From: Halocaridina rubra | Taxonomy: Eukaryota; Arthropoda; Malacostraca; Decapoda; Atyidae | DNA length: 11,716 nt | Direction: 5' to 3' | NCBI GenBank assembly: GCA_037179515.1 | Contig: JAXCGZ010016672.1 | Span: forward strand, 1-11,716 | In this document: positions 1-11,716 of the stretch, in pieces | Position numbering within the stretch: the stretch's first letter is position 1 | Layout of the letters: each line of letters opens with the position of its first letter | Position numbers and translations under genes: made by a program | Notes under the pieces: generated by a model | Told to the model about the DNA's origin: nothing | Databases searched by the model: none | What the model saw: the letters and a program-made list of their open reading frames with translations, nothing else

Positions 1-3619
<3,619 letters not shown>

Positions 3620-3934
3620 TTATATAGCCATTATATTCATCCATGCAATAAGCATTTTCTCAGCGTTTCTACCCGTACTTGTGGGGATCTTACTCATGAT
3701 AATAAGATCATTAGTTACACAATAATCTTCAAGTCTCTGTCTCAGGTCACAAAGATCTCGAATTTCAATGTCATGCATTTCAGCGTTAAAAAATCCCCAA
3801 AAGGCAGAGTCAATAAGGTTAAGTTTAAGCGATTGTGGTGCCCAGGCCGATGAGGACACGCCAAAATTTCGGACATCCAATACATACAGTATTTTGGATG
3901 ACAACGTTAGGTAAAGCACATAAAAAAAAAGCAT
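3620..3934 (-). pseudogene. Possible Tc1/mariner-like transposase C-terminal remnant
   Basis: A 104-codon open frame on the minus strand contains WAPQSLKLNLIDSAFWGFF at about residues 31-49. This resembles the W-P-x-S-P-D-L-N-P-x-D-x-x-W-G block that carries the last catalytic acid of Tc1/mariner DDE/DDD transposases. The following residues (IEIRDLCDLRQRLEDYC) resemble the 'I-x-x-L-x-x-L-x-x-R' helix that normally comes next. The usual P-D of the block is K here and the P after L-N is L, so the copy looks decayed. The frame ends TAA close to 3620. I see no N-terminal helix-turn-helix region and no terminal inverted repeats around it. In an AT-rich region a 104-codon frame could also be chance; the motif alone supports the call. 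Confidence 0.42.
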
Positions 3935-5404
3935 GTGGAAGCAACAACATCCAACATGCAGCTGAAGAGAAGAATCGAGAGGTAGACTGATGAATTAATC
4001 ATGTAATTCGGAGTTTCAAGGGACATCGTGTATGGATAAACTGCAAGTGAAAAAGGGGAGAGGCAAGCATGAAAGTGCATAATAGATGATAAGAGAAAGG
4101 GTTTTTGTACGTGAAATGAGAGAAACCTAAAAGTTGAAGAGATAGGAAAAGGTTAAGGCAAAAAGGAACTTAACAAATTGTATTAAAGAGAATGAGAGCA
4201 CGTGTATTTTAGCAGCTGCAAGATCAATAACTGAAGCATCGCAAAGCCAAATGTTGGTACTAATAAAATACACATCAACGGAAACTCAATATCGAAAGAA
4301 ATTTCAATGGCACACCAAAGACTCGATAACTCATTATGAAAATATTGTAATGCCTTGCTATGGCTCCGTACCTCATAACAAACCCCATTTCTAATTTAAG
4401 CGAAAATGTATACACAACTCTGCCATTGAATACATAAAATGACAAACAATAACAAAAGAACATCTCTTAACAAACCCTATTTCAAACTTCAACGAAAATA
4501 TATTCACAACATTACAACTGAAGACATAAAATGGTAAGCAACAATAGACCAACAACGATGCCAACAAACTTAATTTATAAGAAACATTCAGGACTTAAAA
4601 ATCTCCTCTCTCACCACCCACCCCCTCTTCCCTCCAAAAAAAAAAAACGAGAGGTAAACAAAGACTAAAACAGTCGCAACGCAAGTAAGAAGCATTCTGT
4701 CTATTAATTTCCCAAAGAGTCGGTGGACAACAAACTAACCAAGATAAGGAGACAGACTAATAGTAAAACAGTTCCACTTCACGTAATGTACAATATTTTA
4801 ATGTGGATAACAAACTTTTCCGCAAATAATAAGAAAGACATGCAAGTAGAAGAAGAAAAAAAACTCAAAAGAGAAAGACATTAAGAGAAAAGCACCAGCT
4901 AAGAGTTTCTTCAAAAAAATTTACAAACTGAATTATTTACATCGAGTCTTTACTTGGGAAAATGTTATAGAGAGTATAACTGAAGGCATTTACTCAAAGT
5001 TACACGAGCGCCAGCCTTCGCCAGGCAGCGGTCTCTAAGGTCGTGCACAGTGAGACGTAATCACGTATTCAACCATTCAACCGTATAAAAGAAAAATAAA
5101 TCTGAAACTTGAAGCATGATACCCTAAACGACTAGGAGCTCGTAAAGTTTAGGGACCCCACATGAGAAGAGGAAACGTTAATGACAACGGAGGAGAAAAA
5201 GAATTACATGCATAGCATGAAGAATAATACTCCCGTCGCTCGCGAACATCTGCAAGAGCACTAGTTACAGCATTTTCCTATAACTTTTTTTTTTGTATAA
5301 TGAAGAGAAAGGGTTGATCTAGTAATTACAACTAACTACAATTTTCAGTGTAGGAAAGTAAACGGTGAAAAAATATAACCCCCTTGATTAACTACTCTCG
5401 AGGG
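3935..5404. other. AT-rich intergenic region without recognisable gene
   Basis: About 1.5 kb of AT-rich sequence. The only open frame above 60 codons (4275-4463, minus) lies in a tandemly duplicated segment and has no family resemblance. Purine-rich strings occur around 4030-4170 and 4850-4890, a C-rich/A-rich patch at about 4613-4650, and a slightly GC-richer patch at about 5000-5050. I see no splice-flanked exon pattern, tRNA or transposase motif. Confidence 0.5.
4374..4575. repeat. Diverged tandem duplication, unit about 92 bp
   Basis: Two adjacent segments align at a spacing of 92 bp. The block beginning TAACAAACC at 4376 recurs at 4468, and both continue with similar CGAAAAT..TA..CACAAC and GA..ACATAAAATG strings in the same order. 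A weaker partial third unit begins near 4561 (CCAACAAACT). The copies differ at many positions, so the duplication is old. No coding meaning is apparent. Confidence 0.75.
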
Positions 5405-6290
<886 letters not shown>

Positions 6291-6291
6291 G

Positions 6292-6406
6292 TTGGAGCCG
6301 GCGATGAAGTCTGGATACCTTCCCTAACATCCCACGGAGTTCTCATATCCACGTTAGTCTTTTCCACACTAGAACACTCTACTACTGAGCTACCGCGGAA
6401 TCCAAC
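6292..6406 (-). other. Compact tRNA-like / inverted-repeat island
   Basis: A GC-richer 115-bp island bounded by a 6-bp inverted repeat, GTTGGA (6292-6297) and TCCAAC (6401-6406). Read on the minus strand it begins GTTGGATTCCGCGG, followed by TAGCTCAGTAG (6382-6392), a good match to the A box of a tRNA or tRNA-derived SINE promoter. GCTC and GAGT can pair as a D-arm. A further CTAAC/GTTAG inverted repeat lies at 6324-6328 and 6353-6357. I do not find a convincing B box (GGTTCGAATCC) or a clean anticodon arm. A functional tRNA is therefore unlikely; a SINE head or small structured repeat is possible. Confidence 0.28.
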
Positions 6407-6446
6407 CTACAGCTACTGAAGCATTAACTTTATTTCTACCCACAAA

Positions 6447-6502
6447 AGTTTTGGGTAATATAATGCTTTGGGCGATATATAAAGCTTTGGGTAGCATATA
6501 TA
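6447..6502. repeat. Three-copy 19-bp minisatellite
   Basis: Three consecutive imperfect units share the core TTTTGGG or CTTTGGG followed by an AT-rich half: about 6447-6464, 6465-6483 and 6484-6502. The last two units both begin GCTTTGGG. Just downstream an 8-bp inverted repeat, TCACTCAA / TTGAGTGA, lies at 6505-6512 and 6530-6537. Confidence 0.65.
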
Positions 6503-6537
6503 TCTCACTCAAAGACCCCTAACTATAAATTGAGTGA

Positions 6538-6890
6538 ATTCGTCCGTCGCACATTTTCCATATCCAAATTTACTTTTTTTCCACACTAGCATTCCTTCTT
6601 TTATTCCACTGTCTTAAGTAGAATAAGACATTGTGGGAAATATGACTAAGATTAATGTATTATTGCAAAGTTACACCAGCTAAGTCTGAATTTCATATTT
6701 GATACAATATGTGTATCAATTTATGCAACCTACCTACCTTCATGAAGTAAAAAAAAGAGAAACTATAGTATTAGATAATAAAACGGAATGGGAACTGTAA
6801 ACTGAAGTAAAAGAAAGCATCACTTCATTCACGCAAAAATTTAGCCTGGTTGCATTGAGATGTCCGTGGTTTTCTAGCAACACACAAACT
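6538..6890. other. AT-rich spacer, nothing recognised
   Basis: About 350 bp of AT-rich sequence without a supported open frame. It ends at the short CA repeat that borders the CR1-like fragment. Confidence 0.45.
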
Positions 6891-6904
6891 CACACACACA
6901 CACA
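6891..6904. repeat. Short (CA)7 repeat bordering CR1-like fragment A
   Basis: Seven CA units, preceded by an imperfect CA-like run from about 6879. Recognisable CR1-like protein similarity begins immediately after it. Confidence 0.85.
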
Positions 6905-7590
6905 GAACTTCCAGAGACTGAGAAAGAGAGATTTTGGAGTAAATACATTGGCAGATGTGTATCAGGAAATTCAACTGGATGGCATAGTAAGGACTGCATG
7001 TGCTTTCTTAGCAAATGTAAGGGTAGCCTTCAGACACATGGACAAGGGAAAGATCAGATATATTTATGTAAAGTATGTGAGACCAAAGCCTGAATATGCA
7101 GCACCTTTTTGAAATCCATATTTAAAAAAGGAAATTAATAAGCTGGAAAAAATTCTAAGACATGCAAAGAAGCTGGTGCCAGAATTACGCAGCCTTAGTT
7201 ACGAGGAGAGGCTGAAGGAATTACACTTACAATCACTCGTAAATAGAAGAATGAGAGGGATATGGTGACGGTTTTTAAATTCTTTCATGGTCTTGACATA
7301 GTGGATAGGGATCGAAACTTCATATGACTGACTTTAACACTAGAGGTTATAGTTTGAAGCTTCACAAGAAAGCTTCTTTGCAGGTTGTAAGGAAATACTC
7401 TTTTAGTTTAAGCATATTTGCTAACTGGAATTCGCTATATGAAGAGGTAGTTAATGCTAACTCAATTCATAGTTTTAAGGACAAAAATAAATATCGTTGA
7501 GTATAAAAATGGAACAAACCAGGAGACGGGGAGTTGCGACCATATGGTTCTTTCCTGTAAGAATGCTTAGGTAACAACAATTAGTTGATT
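6905..7590 (+). mobile_element. CR1-like non-LTR retrotransposon 3' fragment A (pseudogene)
   Basis: The C-terminal part of a CR1/Rex-type RT. In the frame starting near 6905 one reads RDFGVN, AFLANVRVAFRHMDKGK and KYVRPKPEYAAPF. A TGA at 7110-7112 stands where this family usually has Trp (a TGG to TGA change), then NPYLKKEINKLEKILRHAKK and LVPELRSLSYEERLKEL follow in the same frame. Around 7257-7261 one G is missing relative to fragment B, shifting the frame. A second single-base loss occurs near 7322. The homologous end stop is TGA near 7498-7500. The tail (about 7560-7590) contains two degenerate 14-nt units like those ending fragment B, then runs into (AC)n. It lacks endonuclease and RT active-site motifs, so it is a 5'-truncated dead copy. 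Confidence 0.82.
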
Positions 7591-7595
7591 ACACA

Positions 7596-7647
<52 letters not shown>

Positions 7648-7659
7648 CACACACACACT
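7591..7659. repeat. (AC)n microsatellite between CR1-like fragments
   Basis: About 34 AC units with interruptions at 7602 (T) and around 7646 (TG). It starts directly at the ..GATTAC end of fragment A's tail and ends directly at the first recognisable codon of fragment B. It may have expanded from the AC at the end of the element tail. Confidence 0.95.
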
Positions 7660-8081
7660 GGTGCCAGAAATACGCAATCTCAGTTACGATGAGAGGCTGA
7701 GGGAATTAGACTTACCATCACTCGAAGCTAGAAGAGTGAGGGGGGATATGGTGACAGTCTTTAAATTCCTTCATGGTTATGATAGAGTGGATAGGGATCG
7801 ATATTTTGATATGGCTGGCTCTAGAACTAGAGGTCATAGTTTGAAGCTTCGTAAGAAAACTTCTTTGCAGGATGTAAGAAAATACGTTTTCAGTGTAAGA
7901 GTAGTTGATAATTGGAATTCGCTAAGCGAGGAGGTAGTTAATGCTATCTCAATCCATAATTTTAAGGACAGGTATGATAAGTATCACTAAGTATAAAATG
8001 GAACCGATGAGGAGACGGGAAGATACGAGCTTTGGGCTCTTTCCCGTAAACACAATTAGGTAATCACAATTAGGTAATCAC
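7660..8081 (+). mobile_element. CR1-like non-LTR retrotransposon 3' fragment B
   Basis: An uninterrupted 109-codon frame (7661-7990, TAA) encodes the last part of a CR1/Rex-type RT: VPEIRNLSYDERLRELDLPS, RGDMVTVFKFLHGYDRVDRD, VRVVDNWNSLSEEVVNA, FKDRYDKYH. It is the same segment as in fragment A (7171-7500), at roughly four bases in five identical by eye, but without frameshifts or stops. There is no true start codon; the first codon is an interior GTG (Val) at the repeat junction. After the stop come about 60 nt of shared untranslated sequence. Two exact 14-nt tandem units, ACAATTAGGTAATC (8052-8065 and 8066-8079), follow; short tandem repeats are typical 3' ends of CR1-clade elements. Only this terminal piece is present, so no activity is expected. 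Confidence 0.85.
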
Positions 8082-8085
8082 TAAA

Positions 8086-8245
8086 ATGTAATGATGCAAT
8101 TTACTCACACATATACACACGCATGCACGACTATGTAATGATACAATTTCCACACATTCACATACTCGTAGACATGCACACTGCGTACAACAGTGATATA
8201 CACACATACACAAACACAAGCGCAACAGAGTAATAATGCAATTTT
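8086..8245. repeat. Degenerate 47-48-bp tandem repeat
   Basis: The 17-mer ATGTAATGATGCAATTT at 8086 recurs with one change at 8133 (ATGTAATGATACAATTT) and with more at 8229 (AGTAATAATGCAATTT). The intervals are 47 and 96 bp, i.e. one and two periods. A weak unit lies in between (near 8183). Each unit ends with CA-rich sequence and a CATGCAC- or GCGCAAC-like string before the next begins. It directly follows the tail of CR1-like fragment B. Confidence 0.65.
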
Positions 8246-9190
8246 ATTATGATTAAATTTACTCAGCAAAAACTTCCACAGAAGCTAAGCTTTTAAAAGA
8301 TTGATGAGCAGGACATAGAATGGTTTAGGGAAAAAATTGGTCATAGATTTTAGAGTATAAATGAGAAAATTTTTACCTTCAAATATCAGCCCTAATACTA
8401 TGCTTAACAATCCCTCACTTTTGACCAAATTTCTGACGACAATGGTGTATTTACAAATAGTTGATTCTTTAACGCCGTGACAAGGTTTGGTTTAGGGTTT
8501 TCATACCAAAACTTTGTGTTAAAATATAGATAAGAGGCTATTCCCACCACCTAAATGTGCGTCTACTTTGATATTTGTCCTATTCCCACCTCCAAACATA
8601 CGAATATTCCCGAATGTATATATAATTCATAAATTCTTCCTAATTATTTTTTTTCAAGTATTTTCAACGATTCTGACTATTAAAACCATCGGGCATGTAA
8701 GCTAACTTAACCTAACCTAACCTAGAGAGTTATTTATGACAGTTTTCAAGGTCATATTCATTCAAAGCTCATTAAAATCATAGGGAAAACATAATTTTCA
8801 TCTCCATAGAAAACTACCATAAAATTAATTATATTTGCAACTTAGAAGGCTAATTTGTTGGGAAAACACCGGGAGAACGAAGATAATCAACGGTTTTTTA
8901 TGATTAGTAGGTTGGCCATGACACCAGCTCACCGCTGAAATACTGCAACTGAAGGTATTATGAATTCAACTAGGACTGGTCCAGACAGCTCCAGGTGGAG
9001 TCTACCTTCAGTCACGGTTCTATACTTATGCCTACATCTACACCGCATATTTTGTCGAATCTGTTAAACATATCTTACTATTCCATTACAATTGACAAGT
9101 CGCAGCACTCACCATATGTTTCTTTTTGCGTTTTTTTTTCTCATTCATGCTATATTTATGGAAGGTCCACAGCTTATGGGCCCCAGTACC
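8246..9190. other. AT-rich unique region with no recognised gene
   Basis: About 950 bp. Short local repeats are visible (CTATTCCCACC near 8537 and 8579), along with the telomere-like run annotated separately. An open frame at 8995-9198 (plus) and the upstream part of 9092-9352 have no recognisable family. They may belong to the 5' end of the jockey-like copy that becomes recognisable at about 9190, whose true start I cannot place. Confidence 0.45.
8706..8724. repeat. Short interstitial telomere-like (CCTAA)n
   Basis: Reads CTTAA-CCTAA-CCTAA-CCTA on the plus strand: two perfect and two partial units of CCTAA, whose complement TTAGG is the ancestral arthropod telomere repeat. It is too short to be a chromosome end and may be chance or a repair scar. 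Confidence 0.4.
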
Positions 9191-9196
9191 CGGCAT

Positions 9197-10103
9197 AGAG
9201 GGGTGCCAAGAATCTCCGGGGATCTAGTTGATTCCACTATTGGCGTGAGGTTAGAAACGCTTGGTGCTAGTAATAGTTCTGCCCTTAACCTTGCAGCTCA
9301 TGATAGATCTGCTCCCTTCACTCATCACTTTTTTAATATTCGTGGCCTGTAGTCTAATCCTTCGTCTGTGAAACAGCACTTGGGTACATCGCTCCCTAAC
9401 CTCCTCCTTCTCTCTGAAACCCAGCTGTCTAGCCATGCCTCCACTGACCCATATCAAATCTCTTACTATAAACTGTATTCTCGTGTCTGTTCCAAATGTG
9501 GGGTCTGTGCCTACTGCAACACTAACTCTCCTATTGTTGGGTTCATGGACCTCTAATCTCCTGACTCTGTTGTTCTTTGGCTGAAAATCCATGTCTTCAC
9601 TAACACTATATTCCTTTGGTTCTGCTACTGTTCTCCCATTTTACTATGAATACCTGTCCTCTTGCCATGAATCCTTGCTATATTTCCACCCACATGCTGA
9701 AGTTTTCTATACTGGGGACTTCAATGTACACCACTGTGAGTGGTTTAATTCTTCTCACACTGATGTGGGAGGAAGTGAGGCCCTTGCTTTCTCTATTACT
9801 CATAATCTGGAGCAGATTGCCAAACATCCTACTCGTGTTCCCAATTGCCATGAACATGCAGCAAACACTCTTGACCTATTTCTTACTTCTAATCCTTCAA
9901 ACTATTCATATTCTGCACTTTCCCCTCTTGGTGAATATGACCACTCTGTGATATCAGTCTCATCCATTTTCACTCCCCTTCCATCAATTCTTCCTACTCA
10001 GCTCCGCCTTTGGCACTATGAGTGTACCAAATGTGATGATTTGTGTAACTTCCTCTTTGACTTTCAGTGGTATGACTTTTGCTCCGTAACCTTGATCAAG
10101 TAG
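9197..10103 (+). pseudogene. AP-endonuclease domain of jockey-like ORF2, broken
   Basis: Fragments in two frames together show the exonuclease-endonuclease-phosphatase fold that nicks target DNA for element insertion. In the first frame FFNIRGL (about 9329-9349) is the opening Asn motif. It is followed by TAG at 9350 (probably a CAG or CGG originally), then LLLLSETQLSS with the metal-binding Glu (9416-9418). TAA at 9554 interrupts again. Between about 9600 and 9650 the similarity moves to another frame, where TGDFNVHH (9711-9734) and the terminal Asp-His motif EYDHSVIS (about 9933-9956) are clear. The frame ends TAG at 10101-10103, while similarity resumes in the first frame from about 10109 (IGVEIIISGMKAF), indicating a second frameshift. 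All key catalytic motifs are visible but they cannot be translated together. Confidence 0.82.
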
Positions 10104-10108
10104 CACTA

Positions 10109-11716
10109 ATAGGTGTCGAGATAATAATCTCGGGAATGAAGGCATTCTTTCTTTCCTTAGTGAATACTTTTTCTCCTCCTAATCCTTGATTTGACCGTGC
10201 CTAATCCATGGCTATTCAGGCCAGGGATAAGGTACTCCGGTTGTACCAACCCTTTCCTTCTGATTTAACTCACTCTGCTTTTATTACAACTAGGAATAGC
10301 TTTGCTACTCAGATTCGAAGGTCTAAAGCTTCCTTTATACGAAGAAAAGTTGATGACCTTAACTCCTCTCCAACTGATAAATGTGCCTGGTCCTAAATCA
10401 AAAACCTTTTAAATTATTTCTATATCTCAAGCTTTCCCATTCTCATTCATTCTGATGGTTTTATGGCTTGCTCTCCCACTGACAAAGCCACTCTCTTTTG
10501 CTCTCATTTTTCTGTTTAACTCTTCTATAAACAATTCCTGCACACCTATCCCTTAATCTTTACCCCTCTCTAACCCTATGCTCTCCCTTATCCTTTCTTC
10601 ACGCAAAATTTTATCAGGTTATTTATTCGCTAAAGACGAACAAGGCATCTGGTCCCGATGGTATTGTTGCAAGATTCCTTAAGGAGTTTGCATATGAACT
10701 GGCTCCTGTGCTTTGCTGTCTTTTTCGCCTCATTTTGACCCCTCTATACCTTCAAACTATCGACCTCTTGCCCTAAACTCTGCTATTGGTAAGGTTTGCA
10801 AAACTTTGTTCAAACCTAACTTCTAGAAATGCTTCAAATTCAATTCTCTTATCTCCAGTCACCAGTATGGCTTCCACAAAGCAAGATCCACTGGTGACGT
10901 CCTATTCTATCTTACTCATGTGTGGTCATCTTCTCTAAGGAACTATGGGGAATCCTTTGTCATCGCCATTGATATCTCTAAGGCTTTTGACAGAGTCTGG
11001 CACAAGGCTCTGTTAGCCAAACTACCTGGTTATGGCTTTACCCTTTCTCTCTGTTCTCTGATTTCCAGTTTTCTTTCTGACCGTTTTATATTTGTTGTTG
11101 TTGATGGTGCAACATCTAGCCCATTTCCTGTTGCCAGTGGTATTCCACAAAGCTCTATTCTTTCACCTACTCTGTTCCCTCTCTTCATCAACGATCTTCT
11201 TGAGTCCCCATCCTCCTATCCTACCCTACATTTTCCTCTGCCTTTTTCTTCATAAACTTCGTCTGATACTCAAAATCAGTTTCGTATCACTCTCTCTTTT
11301 ACTCTCAACTCTGATTTACAAAGGGTGTCTGAGTGAGACACCCAAAATTTACTTAAAGTTAATGGCCCCAAGATACAGATTCTGGCTATATCTTTATCAT
11401 CTTCTCCTCCCGATAGCCTTATTGTCTTCAAAGCTAACGAAATTTACCCTCTTAATTATTTATATACTTATCTCCTTGTTAGAGTTAAATCTAAGAAAGT
11501 TAGACTCATTAATTACCCTTCCCTTAATTTCAATCTGGACACTCTTTCTCTTCGCTGCAAAGTATCATCCCTTTATATTTTCTATCGCTCTTACTTTCAT
11601 CGCTGCTCTGATGAGTTGGTGAGTTGCATCCCATCCCCACTGCCGTGGAAGCGTAACACTCCTCAAGCGACCTCGTCTCGCAGGTACTTTGTGGAGATTT
11701 GTGGCTCGTGGATTGG
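10109..11716 (+). pseudogene. Linker, RT and C-terminal domain of jockey-like ORF2, copy 2, broken
   Basis: The linker reads in one frame ([33 protein letters not shown]) with stops near 10187, 10205 and 10394. RT sequence then appears in a second frame (KTNKASGPDG, 10633-10662), and after a deletion of about 60 nt in a third (NYRP, about 10752; HQYGFHKARSTGD, about 10860). Motif A is intact (IDISKAFDRVWHKALL, from about 10968). Motif B reads SGIPQSSILSP with Ser for the usual Gly of PQG. Motif C is absent: an in-frame 24-nt loss removes the FADD box at about 11217-11222. Further stops are TAG 10824, TAA 11253 and TGA 11334 (Trp to stop). From 11337 to the window edge the frame is open for 126 codons, across an apparently in-frame loss of about 200 nt near 11463. 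It cannot encode an active polymerase. Confidence 0.85.

Larger units (their letters stand above)
9190..11716 (+). mobile_element. Jockey-like non-LTR retrotransposon copy 2, heavily decayed, runs off window
   Basis: The same family as the minus-strand copy at 1109-3180, but longer at its 5' side. It carries the N-terminal endonuclease domain (from about 9190), linker, RT and part of the C-terminal domain up to the window edge (..RYFVEICGSWI). Compared with copy 1 it has lost about 60 nt near 10740, 24 nt at about 11217-11222 and about 200 nt at about 11463. There are many nonsense codons and frameshifts. Its 5' end is not resolved; ORF1 was not recognised. It lies in divergent orientation to copy 1, so the shared parts form an inverted repeat separated by about 7 kb. 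Confidence 0.85.

Noticed and set aside
4275..4463. 62-codon minus-strand open frame
   Set aside because: Lies inside the diverged 92-bp duplication; the second unit does not preserve it, so coding is unlikely.
8086..8245. Possible CRISPR-like repeat-spacer array
   Set aside because: Few degenerate units, repeats and intervening parts both decay, eukaryotic context with no cas genes.
8995..9198. 67-codon plus-strand open frame as a separate gene
   Set aside because: No family, no start context, and its end overlaps the 5' part of copy 2 in another frame.
9251..9592. Minus-strand 113-codon open frame
   Set aside because: Antisense to the endonuclease domain of copy 2, no recognisable motif.
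11092..11336. Plus-strand frame running alongside the RT from motif B onward
   Set aside because: Different frame from the one showing RT similarity; hydrophobic Leu-rich translation of a TC-rich sequence, not a membrane protein.

Overview
The window reads as repeat-rich, non-coding nuclear DNA from an arthropod, most likely a decapod crustacean. This is inferred from three things: several hundred base pairs of uninterrupted (TA)n, (AC)n and (AG)n; degenerate jockey-like and CR1-like non-LTR retrotransposon proteins of the style I associate with crab and shrimp genomes; and a short run of the arthropod telomere pentamer (CCTAA/TTAGG). I see no intact host gene, no complete RNA gene, no CRISPR array and no prokaryotic operon. 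Most open stretches are either translations of dinucleotide repeats or pieces of decayed transposable elements.

Layout. 1-410 is an unrecognised, GC-richer stretch. 411-1109 is a (TA)n tract. 1109-3180 (minus strand) is a 5'-truncated jockey-like retrotransposon carrying reverse transcriptase (RT) and the C-terminal domain, with an 18-nt A tail. Its coding frame is open for 612 codons apart from one TAA stop. 3181-3341 is a compound (TA)n(AG)n microsatellite at the truncated end. About 3620-3934 (minus) is a possible remnant of a Tc1/mariner transposase C-terminus. 3935-5404 is AT-rich with a diverged 92-bp tandem duplication. 5405-5791 is A17 followed by (TA)n. 5792-6890 is AT-rich, with a CRE-plus-TATA arrangement, a compact tRNA-like/inverted-repeat island and a 19-bp minisatellite.

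6905-7590 and 7661-8081 hold two directly repeated 3' ends of a CR1-like element, each bordered by CA repeats. 8086-8245 is a degenerate 47-48-bp tandem repeat. 8246-9190 is AT-rich unique DNA with an interstitial telomere-like run. From about 9190 to the window edge (plus strand) lies a second jockey-like copy. It carries the apurinic endonuclease domain, linker, RT and part of the C-terminal domain, but it is broken by stops, frameshifts and three internal deletions, one of which removes the FADD catalytic box of the RT.

Relationships. The two jockey-like copies are close relatives in divergent orientation. The copy that kept its RT active site lost its endonuclease by 5' truncation, and the copy that kept endonuclease sequence lost its RT active site, so neither is autonomous. 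The recurrent theme is that dinucleotide microsatellites sit exactly at retroelement boundaries: TA at both ends of copy 1, and CA at both ends of the CR1-like fragments.
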